Shown here in pieces: positions 1-6,635 of a stretch of DNA of 7,175 nucleotides (its first letter is position 1; each line of letters begins with the position of its first letter). The notes beneath the pieces are model-generated. The model saw nothing but the letters and a program-made list of their open reading frames with translations, had not been told where the DNA came from and searched no databases. Origin of the DNA: Rickettsia typhi (GTDB lineage Bacteria; Pseudomonadota; Alphaproteobacteria; Rickettsiales; UBA1997); NCBI GenBank assembly GCA_945902255.1, contig CAMDMO010000075.1, forward strand, positions 1 to 7,175, written 5' to 3'. Position numbers and translations under genes: made by a program.

Positions 1-79
1 ATGGCGAAATTGGCAGACGCACTAGACTTAGGATCTAGCGCCGCAAGGCATGTGGGTTCAAGTCCCTCTATCCGCACCA
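1..79 (+). tRNA. tRNA-Leu (anticodon UAG), 5' end cut by window edge
   Basis: Leucine tRNA that reads CUN codons. The anticodon stem is CTAGA (22-26) pairing with TCTAG (34-38), closing a 7-base loop whose anticodon is TAG at 29-31. A long variable arm typical of class II tRNAs (GCC 40-42 / GGC 47-49 with a GCAA loop) separates it from the T arm, whose loop is TTCAAGT at 57-63. The 3' acceptor strand TATCCGC (69-75) is followed by discriminator A76 and an encoded CCA at 77-79. By pairing, the 5' strand should be GCGGATA; only its final A lies in the window, so six bases are missing upstream. The T stem has one T-T mismatch (53/67), which I do not regard as a defect. The gene lies 70 bases before tig and may be co-transcribed with it; no terminator hairpin is visible between them. 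Confidence 0.96.
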
Positions 80-149
80 TATATTTAAAAAAAGCACACA
101 GCAGTACCTCATTTACACATCTCTTTCAATCAATAAAAACACGCTTCAA

Positions 150-1490
150 ATGGAAGTTCAAATCAAAAATATCTACGATAAAAAGCTAAAAAAAGAATAT
201 CAAATTATCGTGCCAAGCGCCCTCATAGAAGGTAAAATCAATGATTATGTCGCGGGCGTTAAAGGAAAGTTTTCTCTTAAAGGTTTTCGCAAAGGTCAAG
301 TTCCTGCGGAAGTAATTAAGGAAAAATATGGTCAATCAATAATGGCGGATGAAGCTGATAAAATTATTTCTGAAACAATGAAAAAAATTGTTAAAGATAA
401 TAATTTAAAATTGGCAATGCAGCCAAAAATCGACATCAAATCTTTTGTTGAAGGCAAAGATATTGAATTTACTGCATCTTTAGAGCTTTATCCTCAAATA
501 CCAGAAATTGCTGCGGATAAATTAAAAGTTTTAAAAAGAGAAGTTGAAATTTCTAATTCTGATATCGAAGAATCTCTAACTAAGCTTTTAAAGTTCTATC
601 GCAAGTGGGATAAGCAAGAAGATTCTTACAAAGCAAGAATGGGCGATTCAGTTAATATTGACTATGTTGGAAGAATTGACAAGGTTGAATTTGAAGGTGG
701 TTCTGCTAAAGGATATCAACTAGAGTTGGGCAGCAAAAGCTTCATTGATGATTTTGAAGAACAGCTTTCTGGCAAAAGAGCCGGAGATAATGTAAAAGTT
801 AAAGTTAAATTTCCTAAAGAATATCACAATGCTCAATTTGCTGGTAAGGCAGCAGAATTCGAAGTTAAAATTAATGAAGTTTTAACTGCAAAAAATCCAG
901 AAATTAACGATGAATTTGTTAAAAGTAATTTTGGAATGGAAAACAAAGATAAGCTAAGAGAGGCTGTAAAAAAGCAAGCCGAAGACAGTTATCAAGATAT
1001 GAGTCGCAATTTATTTAAAAAAGAGTTATTCGATTTTTTAAATAAAAAATATGATTTTGATCTACCTGAAGGTTTGGTGGAAGAGCAGCTAAAACAAGTC
1101 TGGGCAGAAATTGAAGAAGAATTAAAAACCAATCCAGATAAATTTAAAAACGATAAAGAAAAAGAAAAAGCTAAAGATAAAAAACGCGAAACTGCTCAGC
1201 GCATGATTCGTTGTGGAATGATTTTATCCGAAATGGCTCAAATTAATAAAATTGAAGTTAATAATGATGACATTAATAAAGAATTAAATAAAATTCTGAT
1301 GCGTTTTCAAGGTCAGGAAAAAGCGGTTCTTGAATATTATCAAAAAAATCCAAGTGCAGTTCAGCAGCTTAAAGGTTCTGTGCTTGAAGAAAAGACGATT
1401 GATTTTATTTTAACAAATCCTTCTCTTGAAAAGAAAAAAATATCAACAAAAGATTTTGATAAAATTTGGCAAAAAGTTAGCGAAGAATAA
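150..1490 (+). CDS. tig: Trigger factor, ribosome-bound chaperone and peptidyl-prolyl isomerase
   Basis: Trigger factor docks beside the ribosomal exit tunnel (on L23) and shields nascent chains in the cytoplasm; its FKBP-type domain isomerises prolyl bonds. The 446-residue product has the full family layout. The N-terminal ribosome-binding domain (about 1-115) carries the signature loop GFRKGQVP at residues 45-52. An FKBP-like domain follows at about 160-245, opening with GDSVNIDYVGRID and including the FPKEYHNAQFAGK segment. The rest, about 250-446, is the charged, helical chaperone domain. Length matches the usual 430-450 residues. The ATG at 150 gives the expected N-terminus (KKLKKEYQIIVP), but no Shine-Dalgarno motif precedes it. 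It follows tRNA-Leu, and psd starts 23 bases after its stop. In many bacteria clpP and clpX follow tig; here they do not. Confidence 0.97.
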   Translation: MEVQIKNIYDKKLKKEYQIIVPSALIEGKINDYVAGVKGKFSLKGFRKGQVPAEVIKEKYGQSIMADEADKIISETMKKIVKDNNLKLAMQPKIDIKSFVEGKDIEFTASLELYPQIPEIAADKLKVLKREVEISNSDIEESLTKLLKFYRKWDKQEDSYKARMGDSVNIDYVGRIDKVEFEGGSAKGYQLELGSKSFIDDFEEQLSGKRAGDNVKVKVKFPKEYHNAQFAGKAAEFEVKINEVLTAKNPEINDEFVKSNFGMENKDKLREAVKKQAEDSYQDMSRNLFKKELFDFLNKKYDFDLPEGLVEEQLKQVWAEIEEELKTNPDKFKNDKEKEKAKDKKRETAQRMIRCGMILSEMAQINKIEVNNDDINKELNKILMRFQGQEKAVLEYYQKNPSAVQQLKGSVLEEKTIDFILTNPSLEKKKISTKDFDKIWQKVSEE

Positions 1491-1513
1491 TACAATTAAT
1501 TAAAATTATATTT

Positions 1514-2188
1514 ATGACACATTTTTTAGACGCGGTAAAATTAGTTCTATTCCCAATACATAAAGAAGGATATAAATTTATCCTTATATTTGCTTTAGCA
1601 ACGGCAGTTTTTGCTTTATTTAGCAATGTTCTTGGGTTGATTGGCTTAGTATTAACATTGTGGTGCATTTTTTTCTTTCGCGATCCAGAAAGAATAATTC
1701 CTGTTGAAGAAAATGTTGTGATTAGCCCTGCTGATGGCGTTGTAACTCGTGTAGAATATGGCGTTACAGCTCCTGACGATTTAGGCTATGGCAATAAAAA
1801 ATTTAATAAAATCAGTGTTTTTTTAAATGTTTTCAACGTGCATGTTAACCGCGTTCCGCTATCTGGAACTATTACCAAAGTAAGTTACAAACCAGGTAAA
1901 TTTTTAAGCGCAAATGTTGATGAAGCTAGCTCTGAAAATGAAAGAAATTCGGTTGTAGTAAAAACTAGTGAAGGAGTTGAGGTAATTTTTGTGCAAGTTG
2001 CTGGTTTGGTAGCTCGTCGCATTGTTTCCGAAGCAAAAGAAGGTCAAGAAGTTATAGTTGGAGATCGTTACGGAATAATTCGCTTCGGAAGTCGTGCCGA
2101 TATTTATTTACCAGAAAATGTTGCAATTAAATCTCTAGTTGGTCAAACCATGATTGGTGGTGAAACCATTATAGCAAAGCTCAATTAA
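1514..2188 (+). CDS. psd: Phosphatidylserine decarboxylase proenzyme (short FGSR type)
   Basis: Converts phosphatidylserine to phosphatidylethanolamine at the inner membrane, using a pyruvoyl group made by self-cleavage. The 224-residue product begins with FPIHKEGYKFI, then a hydrophobic stretch (about 22-55, probably two membrane-entering helices), and FRDPER at 55-60. The catalytic core contains SPADG at 71-75, the NVFNVHVNRVP motif at about 105-115, and FGSR at 191-194. Family knowledge predicts cleavage between Gly192 and Ser193, giving a long beta chain and a short alpha chain of about 32 residues whose Ser193 becomes the pyruvoyl. This is the short bacterial form with FGS in place of the LGST motif of the long E. 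coli enzyme. The usual partner pssA (phosphatidylserine synthase) is not next to it; pccB starts 12 bases downstream. The start at 1514 lacks a clear ribosome binding site. Confidence 0.95.
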   Translation: MTHFLDAVKLVLFPIHKEGYKFILIFALATAVFALFSNVLGLIGLVLTLWCIFFFRDPERIIPVEENVVISPADGVVTRVEYGVTAPDDLGYGNKKFNKISVFLNVFNVHVNRVPLSGTITKVSYKPGKFLSANVDEASSENERNSVVVKTSEGVEVIFVQVAGLVARRIVSEAKEGQEVIVGDRYGIIRFGSRADIYLPENVAIKSLVGQTMIGGETIIAKLN

Positions 2189-2200
2189 TTTGAAATAAGC

Positions 2201-3736
2201 ATGCGTTCTTTAAATATTGCAAAGCTAGCTTCTAAGCGTGAAGAAGCAAGAATGGGCGGCGGTCTTAAAAAGATTGATCTGCAACATTCTAAAGGAAAAT
2301 TAACCGCTCGTGAAAGGTTGGAAGTTTTATTGGATCCGGATTCTTTCGAGGAATATGGTCTTTATGTTGAGCATCGTTGCTCCGATTTTGAGATGGAAGA
2401 TAAAAAACATCCAGGAGATGGTGTTATTACTGGTCAAGGCGCAATTAATGGCCGCTTAGTTTTTGTTTATAGTCAAGATTTTACAGTGATGGGTGGCTCT
2501 TTAGGGGAAGCTCACGCTAAAAAAATCTGTCAAGTTTTAGATAAGGCAATGCAAGTTGGAGCTCCAGTAATTGGAATCAATGATTCTGGTGGTGCGCGTA
2601 TTCAAGAAGGCGTAGATTCTTTAGGTGGATATGGTGAAATTTTTCAACGCAATATTGATGCCAGTGGTGTAATTCCGCAAATTTCTTTGATCATGGGGCC
2701 TTGTGCCGGCGGCGCTGTTTATTCGCCAGCTTTGACTGATTTTACAATCATGGTGGAAAACTCATCTTACATGTTTGTTACTGGTCCAGAAGTTGTAAAA
2801 ACCGTAACTCATGAAAATGTTACGCAAGAAGAACTTGGCGGTGCATTGGTTCATAGCACCAAAAGCGGAGTTGCTCACTTAGCTTTTAAAAGTGATATCG
2901 AGGCGCTTTTGCAAACTCGTCGTTTAGTAAATTTCTTACCTCTTTCCAATACTTCCAATGTTCCTAGAATTCCAACCGATGATAACGCGGATCGTGTTGA
3001 TATTTCTCTAAATACACTAGTTCCAGAAAACCCAAATCAGCCTTATGATATGTCTGAATTGGTAGAAAAAATTTTAGATGAAGGCGATTTTTTTGAAATA
3101 CAGCCAAATTACGCTAAAAATATTATCATAGGATTCGGTCGCCTAGAAGGTGATACAGTTGGAATTATTGCCAACCAACCAATGGATATAGCGGGATGTC
3201 TAGATATTAAAGCCAGCGAAAAAGCGGCGCGTTTTATTCGTTTTTGTGACGCATTTAATATTCCAATTTTAACCTTTGTTGATGTTCCAGGGTTTTTACC
3301 AGGTACAGATCAAGAGCATAGTGGAATCATTAAACATGGCGCAAAATTACTATATGCTTATGGCGAAGCTACGGTGCCAAAAATTACCGTAATTACTCGT
3401 AAAGCCTATGGTGGAGCTTATATTGTAATGAATTCAAAACATTTGCGCGGTGATGTTAATTATGCGTGGGCTAATGCTGAAATTGCCGTTATGGGGCCAG
3501 AAGGTGCGGTTGAAATTATTTTCCGCGAAGATGCAAAAGATCCTGCAAGTAAAGCAAAACGCGTTGCAGAATATCGCGAAAAATTTGCCTCACCTTTTGT
3601 GGCGGCATCTCGTGGCTTTGTTGATGAAGTAATTCGTCCGCAAAATACTCGCAAAAGAATTTGCGCTTCATTACAAATTTTGAAAAATAAAAAAGTTATA
3701 AAGCCGTGGAAAAAACACGATAATTTACCTTTGTAA
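2201..3736 (+). CDS. pccB: Propionyl-CoA carboxylase beta chain (carboxyltransferase subunit)
   Basis: Carboxyltransferase subunit that moves CO2 from carboxybiotin to propionyl-CoA, giving (S)-methylmalonyl-CoA; it works in a complex with the biotin-carrying alpha subunit PccA. The 511-residue protein opens with KREEARMGGG...HSKGKLTARERLEVLLD, the standard PccB beginning. The N-terminal crotonase-like half has GGSLGEAHAKKI (98-109), NDSGGARIQEG (127-137) and GPCAGGAVYSPALTD (166-180), which form the acyl-CoA oxyanion-hole region. The C-terminal half has DVPGFLPGT (361-369) and RKAYGGAYIVM (400-410). It ends with KHDNLPL, as full-length members do. The ATG at 2201 is 12 bases after psd, so the two are probably co-transcribed. 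No pccA lies in the window, so the partner must be encoded elsewhere. A broad acyl-CoA carboxylase role is possible, but these motifs fit PccB better than acetyl-CoA carboxylase. Confidence 0.95.
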   Translation: MRSLNIAKLASKREEARMGGGLKKIDLQHSKGKLTARERLEVLLDPDSFEEYGLYVEHRCSDFEMEDKKHPGDGVITGQGAINGRLVFVYSQDFTVMGGSLGEAHAKKICQVLDKAMQVGAPVIGINDSGGARIQEGVDSLGGYGEIFQRNIDASGVIPQISLIMGPCAGGAVYSPALTDFTIMVENSSYMFVTGPEVVKTVTHENVTQEELGGALVHSTKSGVAHLAFKSDIEALLQTRRLVNFLPLSNTSNVPRIPTDDNADRVDISLNTLVPENPNQPYDMSELVEKILDEGDFFEIQPNYAKNIIIGFGRLEGDTVGIIANQPMDIAGCLDIKASEKAARFIRFCDAFNIPILTFVDVPGFLPGTDQEHSGIIKHGAKLLYAYGEATVPKITVITRKAYGGAYIVMNSKHLRGDVNYAWANAEIAVMGPEGAVEIIFREDAKDPASKAKRVAEYREKFASPFVAASRGFVDEVIRPQNTRKRICASLQILKNKKVIKPWKKHDNLPL

Positions 3737-3794
3737 TTTTTTCTTATACAAAATTCGAGAGCTTATAACGCCAATTCGGGATAAGGTACTTGGT

Positions 3795-3852
3795 CTAATC
3801 ACCCACCCCTTGAGGGCGGGTCGAAGAGCGAAGCGATTCGGGGAGGGGTTAG
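3795..3852. repeat. GC-rich cloverleaf-like palindromic block
   Basis: An abruptly GC-rich block in an AT-rich gap. An outer stem pairs CTAATC (3795-3800) with GGTTAG (3847-3852, one T-G wobble). It encloses two hairpins. Hairpin A (3802-3820) pairs CCC and CCC with GGG and GGG around one A.C mismatch. Hairpin B (3822-3840, CGAAGAGCGAAGCGATTCG) has a 4-bp stem, tandem G.A mismatches, and the heptamer GCGAAGC, known in biophysics as an unusually stable DNA mini-hairpin. Alternatively the G-rich strand at 3840-3848 could pair with the C-rich strand of hairpin A. The sequence resembles C-rich/G-rich intergenic palindromes I recall from other bacterial genomes. No T run follows on either strand, so it is not a textbook intrinsic terminator. 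Confidence 0.6.
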
Positions 3853-3885
3853 AAAAACAAGATACAATCACTAAAATTCTATTTA

Positions 3886-3903
3886 TAAAAAATTATTTTT
3901 TTA
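3886..3903. other. A/T-tract palindrome
   Basis: TAAAAAA at 3886-3892 can pair with TTTTTTA at 3897-3903 across a 4-base loop. It is a weak hairpin made only of A-T pairs, lying between the GC-rich block and the 19-base palindrome. The T tract might help end transcripts arriving from pccB, but no GC stem directly precedes it. In so AT-rich a gap it could be chance. Confidence 0.3.
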
Positions 3904-3940
3904 AAATAAAATCCAAAATTTGTTTATTTTTATTTACTTA

Positions 3941-3959
3941 TCCTGAGCTTATCGAAGGA
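3941..3959. repeat. 19-bp palindrome of the TCCTGAGCTTrTCGAAGGA family
   Basis: TCCTGAGCTTATCGAAGGA folds as a 4-bp stem (TCCT/AGGA), tandem G.A mismatches, then one G-C pair closing a five-base loop. An additional A-T pair can extend the stem outward. I recognise it from memory as a variant of a short palindrome (TCCTGAGCTTGTCGAAGGA) scattered between genes in many bacterial genomes. It shares the 8-mer GAGCTTAT (3945-3952) with the left 18-bp arm (3759-3766). Confidence 0.6.
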
Positions 3960-3967
3960 TGATTCTT

Positions 3968-4007
3968 GGGTAGAGAATTTATAAGCTCTCGAATTTCTCA
4001 CTTACCC
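3968..4007 (-). terminator. Imperfect hairpin at the recG 3' end, possible transcript end
   Basis: GGGTA (3968-3972) pairs with TACCC (4003-4007) and GAGAA (3973-3977) with TTCTC (3995-3999), separated on one side by a 3-base bulge. Two more A-T pairs follow after a mismatch. The hairpin overlaps the recG stop codon and contains the right 18-bp arm, so pairing here would compete with pairing to the distant left arm. There is no T run after it on the recG strand, so a role in ending or protecting the recG transcript is only a suggestion. Confidence 0.35.
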
Positions 4008-6143
4008 ACCATCAATCATCTTCAAGCAATTGTCATATCCAAAAAGTTCTAGTAAATTATGATATTCTAGATTTTTAGAATTTTCTAATTTTAAATCTTC
4101 ATGCAAAATTACTTCAGCATTTTTGCGAGCGATTTTAAGTAAATCTGAGTCAAAATTCAAATTAGCAATTTTAAATTCTGGAAATCCACTTTGCTTAGTG
4201 CCAAGTAATTCACCGCTTCCACGCATTTTTAAATCTTCTTCGGCAATAAAAAATCCATCATTTGATTCGCGCAAAATATTGAGGCGCTTGCGACCATTGG
4301 CGCCAAACCTTTCTCCGTAAAGCAAAATGCAATAAGATTTTTTTTCACTTCTACCAACTCTGCCGCGCAATTGATGTAGTTGCGAAAGTCCAAAATTTTC
4401 AGCATTTTCAATTATAATTATAGTCGCATCAGGAACGTCAATCCCAACTTCAATTACAGTGGTTGCGACTAATATTTTCAGATCTCCATCTGGCTTAATA
4501 AATTCCGACATTATTTTTTCTTTTTCACTTTCTTTCATTTTTCCATGAATTAATCCAACAATTTTATTATCAAAAACCTTGGATAATTTTTCGTACTTCT
4601 CTTTTGCGCTAGCTAAATGTAGGGTTGGATAATGATTAATATTTTGTGAATCAGGATTAAAATTAATTTTTTCTTCTTTTATTTCATCATCCATTTCTTC
4701 AATTGCTGGACAAATCCAGTAAATTTTATCACCTTTTGCAACCGCTCTTCTTATGGCTTCATAAACATCTTCTACCTTTTTTTCTGACATTATCAATGTT
4801 TCAATAGCTTGACGATTTTTTGGTTTTTGATCTAAAATAGAAATATCCATATCACCATATAAACCCATCATCAAGCTGCGCGGAATAGGGGTTGCGCTCA
4901 TTAGCAACACATCAACCTCTTCACCTTTTTCTACCAATTTTAATCTTTGCATTACACCAAATCGATGTTGTTCATCAATAATTGCAAGACCCAAATTTTT
5001 AAATTTAATGTCATCTTCTAAAGCCGCGTGAGTGCTGATTAAAATATCGATTTTACCATCAGATAATTCTTGTAAAATTTTTGCTTTTTGCTTTTTTGTT
5101 GTTGCGCTAATTAAGAGCTCAATTCTTATATCTAAAGCTTCTAGCAGCTTTTTAAAATAAATAAAATGTTGTTTTGCAAGAATTGTAATTGGAACAATTA
5201 CGCAAGTTTGTTTTTTTTGTGATATAGCAAGAAGGCATGCGAATATTGCTGGAATTGTCTTTCCACTTCCAACATCTCCCTGCAAAAGTCGTAACATTTT
5301 TTTATCTGAGCAAATATCATTTTTAATTTCATTCATTACTTTTTGCTGCGCTTCAGTAAGCTCAAAGGGTAATTTTGATAAAAATATTTCAGTTAAATTT
5401 TGAGAAATATTTATTTGTTTTTTATTTTTTACGCCAAAATTTTTAGCCATTAAAATTGCAATTTGCCAAGCTAAAAGCTCGTCATAAGCAAGGCGTTTTC
5501 GCGCTAAATTTGTTGGAAGAAAATCACTATCCGATGTAGGATTGTGTAGACTTGTAAGAGCCTCAACAAAATTTGGCCAATTTTGTTTTTTTAATAAATT
5601 TATATCAAGCCATTCGACTGAATTTTTACCAATTTTATTTAAAGATTCTTTAATTTTTTGTTGTAAAAATTTTTGAGTAATTCCAAAAGAAAGTGGATAA
5701 ATAATATTAATTTTTGGTAATTTTTCTGCGTCACTAACATCAATAATTTCTTGTGGATGAGTAATTTGATTTTCACCCATAACTCTCTTAAAATGCCCCA
5801 AAATAAAGACTTCACGACCAGTTGCTAATTTATTAAGTTGGCTTGGAAAAATTTTAAAAAAAACCAAACTAATATATCCGCTTGCTGTATAGCAAATTAT
5901 TTTATGAGGCTGTCGAGAGTTTGTTGGTAAGGCGTGAGATTCAACTTTTACTTTAATTATAATCAGCTCGTCATTTTTTACTTCAAAAAGGCGAGGGCAG
6001 AATGAGATTTTTTCAGCCCTGATTGGCAGGTGTAACAATAAATTAAAAACTCGATCTTGACCAATTAGATTGGTTAAAACTTTAGAAACCGCAGGTCCAA
6101 TATTTTTTAACGAAGATAGTGGCTGTAAAAGTTGTGATTTCAT
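4002..6143 (-). CDS. recG: ATP-dependent DNA helicase RecG
   Basis: RecG is a double-stranded DNA translocase that remodels stalled replication forks and branched recombination intermediates. The 713-residue product spans the family's full range (E. coli has 693). The N-terminal wedge region (about 1-250) binds branched DNA and includes an OB-fold part near 60-135. The helicase core shows Walker A GDVGSGKT at 289-296, the DEQH box at 390-393 within IIDEQHRFGV, and motif III MSATPIPRS at 415-423. It continues with motif V TTVIEVGIDVPDAT (561-574) and motif VI QLHQLRGRVGR (588-598). The C-terminal segment DGFFIAEEDLKMRGSGELLGTKQSG (629-653) is the conserved TRG-type region that couples ATP use to movement. 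Motif Ia reads VPITILAKQH instead of the usual APTEILAxQH. The gene starts 36 bases after the smpB stop and is probably co-transcribed with it. A weak AGG about ten bases before the ATG is the only hint of a ribosome binding site. Confidence 0.97.
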   Translation of the reverse strand: MKSQLLQPLSSLKNIGPAVSKVLTNLIGQDRVFNLLLHLPIRAEKISFCPRLFEVKNDELIIIKVKVESHALPTNSRQPHKIICYTASGYISLVFFKIFPSQLNKLATGREVFILGHFKRVMGENQITHPQEIIDVSDAEKLPKINIIYPLSFGITQKFLQQKIKESLNKIGKNSVEWLDINLLKKQNWPNFVEALTSLHNPTSDSDFLPTNLARKRLAYDELLAWQIAILMAKNFGVKNKKQINISQNLTEIFLSKLPFELTEAQQKVMNEIKNDICSDKKMLRLLQGDVGSGKTIPAIFACLLAISQKKQTCVIVPITILAKQHFIYFKKLLEALDIRIELLISATTKKQKAKILQELSDGKIDILISTHAALEDDIKFKNLGLAIIDEQHRFGVMQRLKLVEKGEEVDVLLMSATPIPRSLMMGLYGDMDISILDQKPKNRQAIETLIMSEKKVEDVYEAIRRAVAKGDKIYWICPAIEEMDDEIKEEKINFNPDSQNINHYPTLHLASAKEKYEKLSKVFDNKIVGLIHGKMKESEKEKIMSEFIKPDGDLKILVATTVIEVGIDVPDATIIIIENAENFGLSQLHQLRGRVGRSEKKSYCILLYGERFGANGRKRLNILRESNDGFFIAEEDLKMRGSGELLGTKQSGFPEFKIANLNFDSDLLKIARKNAEVILHEDLKLENSKNLEYHNLLELFGYDNCLKMIDGG

Positions 6144-6179
6144 TTTAGAACCTATTTAGAATCTTTTTTTAAGTGGTTT

Positions 6180-6614
6180 TTAGTCTTCACCGCGCTGATT
6201 TCTTCTTTGTTCATCGCGCTCTTTTATTGACTCTCTTTTATCATAAAGTTTTTTACCCCTGCCAACCCCAAGCAAAACTTTCGCGATATTTTTTTTGTTA
6301 AAATAAATTTTCATTGCAAAGGCGGAATAACCTTTCATATTTATTTTACCAATTAACTTATCCATTTCTTTTTTGTGCAGCAGTAATTTTCTTGTTCTTT
6401 TTGGTTCATGATTGAATCGATTAGCGCCTTTATATTCAGAAATATTAGCGTTAATCAAAAATAATTCGCCGTGAATTTCGGCAATATAGGCTTCTGAAAT
6501 ATTGGCTTTTCCTTCGCGCAGGCTTTTAACTTCGCTTCCAAGCAGCATAATGCCAGCTTCGAATTCGTCTTCAATTAGATAATGAAAATGTGCTTGTCGA
6601 TTTATAATTTGCAT
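6180..6614 (-). CDS. smpB: SsrA-binding protein SmpB
   Basis: SmpB binds tmRNA and carries it into stalled ribosomes for trans-translation, mimicking the missing codon-anticodon region. From the ATG at 6614 the product has 144 residues. Hallmarks are INRQAHFHYLIEDEFEAGIMLLGSEVKSL near the start (4-32), GKANI (35-39), HEPKRTRKLLLHKKE (69-83), and the basic tail GRGKKLYDKRESIKERD (118-134). That tail enters the empty mRNA channel. A longer version from TTG at 6656 would add 14 residues (158 total). I prefer the ATG: the family block begins almost at once, the extra residues resemble nothing conserved, and a TATAACTTT promoter-like box lies between the two candidates. recG follows after 36 bases. 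The tmRNA gene itself is not in the window. Confidence 0.95.
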   Translation of the reverse strand: MQIINRQAHFHYLIEDEFEAGIMLLGSEVKSLREGKANISEAYIAEIHGELFLINANISEYKGANRFNHEPKRTRKLLLHKKEMDKLIGKINMKGYSAFAMKIYFNKKNIAKVLLGVGRGKKLYDKRESIKERDEQRRNQRGED

Positions 6615-6629
6615 ATTTAGAGTATCAAA

Positions 6630-6635
6630 GTTATA
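6630..6635 (-). promoter_or_regulatory. Candidate -10 box for smpB-recG
   Basis: TATAAC on the minus strand, within TATAACTTT (6627-6635), lies exactly 15 bases before the smpB ATG. A partial -35 match, TTGCCT (6651-6656), sits 15 bases upstream, which is shorter than the ideal 17. If it is used, transcription would begin only some 8-9 bases before the ATG. The same 9-mer at the same distance precedes divergent rpsF, which strengthens the call. Confidence 0.4.

Larger units (their letters stand above)
3751..3996. repeat. Intergenic unit bounded by 18-bp perfect inverted repeats
   Basis: The left arm at 3751-3768 (AAATTCGAGAGCTTATAA) is the exact reverse complement of the right arm at 3979-3996. 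The match stops at both ends of each arm. The 210 bases between them contain a GC-rich multi-hairpin block (3795-3852), an A/T palindrome (3886-3903) and a 19-base palindrome (3941-3959). The unit almost fills the 265-base gap between the convergent genes pccB and recG, and encodes no credible protein. Size and termini resemble a MITE or a composite intergenic palindromic repeat, but I see no target-site duplication in the flanks. It could also act as a two-way transcription stop. The inverted repeat is seen directly; mobility and function are inference. Confidence 0.7.

Noticed and set aside
80..149. Possible riboswitch or attenuator before tig
   Set aside because: Seventy AT-rich bases with no stable stem; too short and unstructured.
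1..189. Open frame of 62 codons starting at the first base
   Set aside because: It runs through the tRNA-Leu and into the tig start; composition is not protein-like and no family is recognised.
1477..1668. 63-codon minus-strand frame over the start of psd
   Set aside because: It is antisense to the psd membrane segment with no recognisable domain.
3450..3654. Short open frames on both strands over the end of pccB
   Set aside because: They are shadows of the strongly conserved PccB C-terminal coding sequence.
2201..3736. pccB as acetyl-CoA carboxylase or a decarboxylase beta subunit
   Set aside because: The single-chain 511-residue layout with PccB-type start, DVPGFLPGT, RKAYGGAYIVM and NLPL end fits propionyl-CoA carboxylase; no decarboxylase subunits are adjacent.
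3795..3852. GC-rich hairpins as an intrinsic terminator of pccB
   Set aside because: The block lies about 60 bases after the stop but no T run follows on the plus strand (AGAAAAACAA), so it fails the usual definition.
3737..4001. CRISPR or tandem repeat array
   Set aside because: The repeats are inverted, not regularly spaced direct repeats, and there are no spacers or cas genes.
4123..4411. Short frames on both strands over the 3' part of recG
   Set aside because: They lie within the conserved helicase and TRG motifs and have no features of their own.
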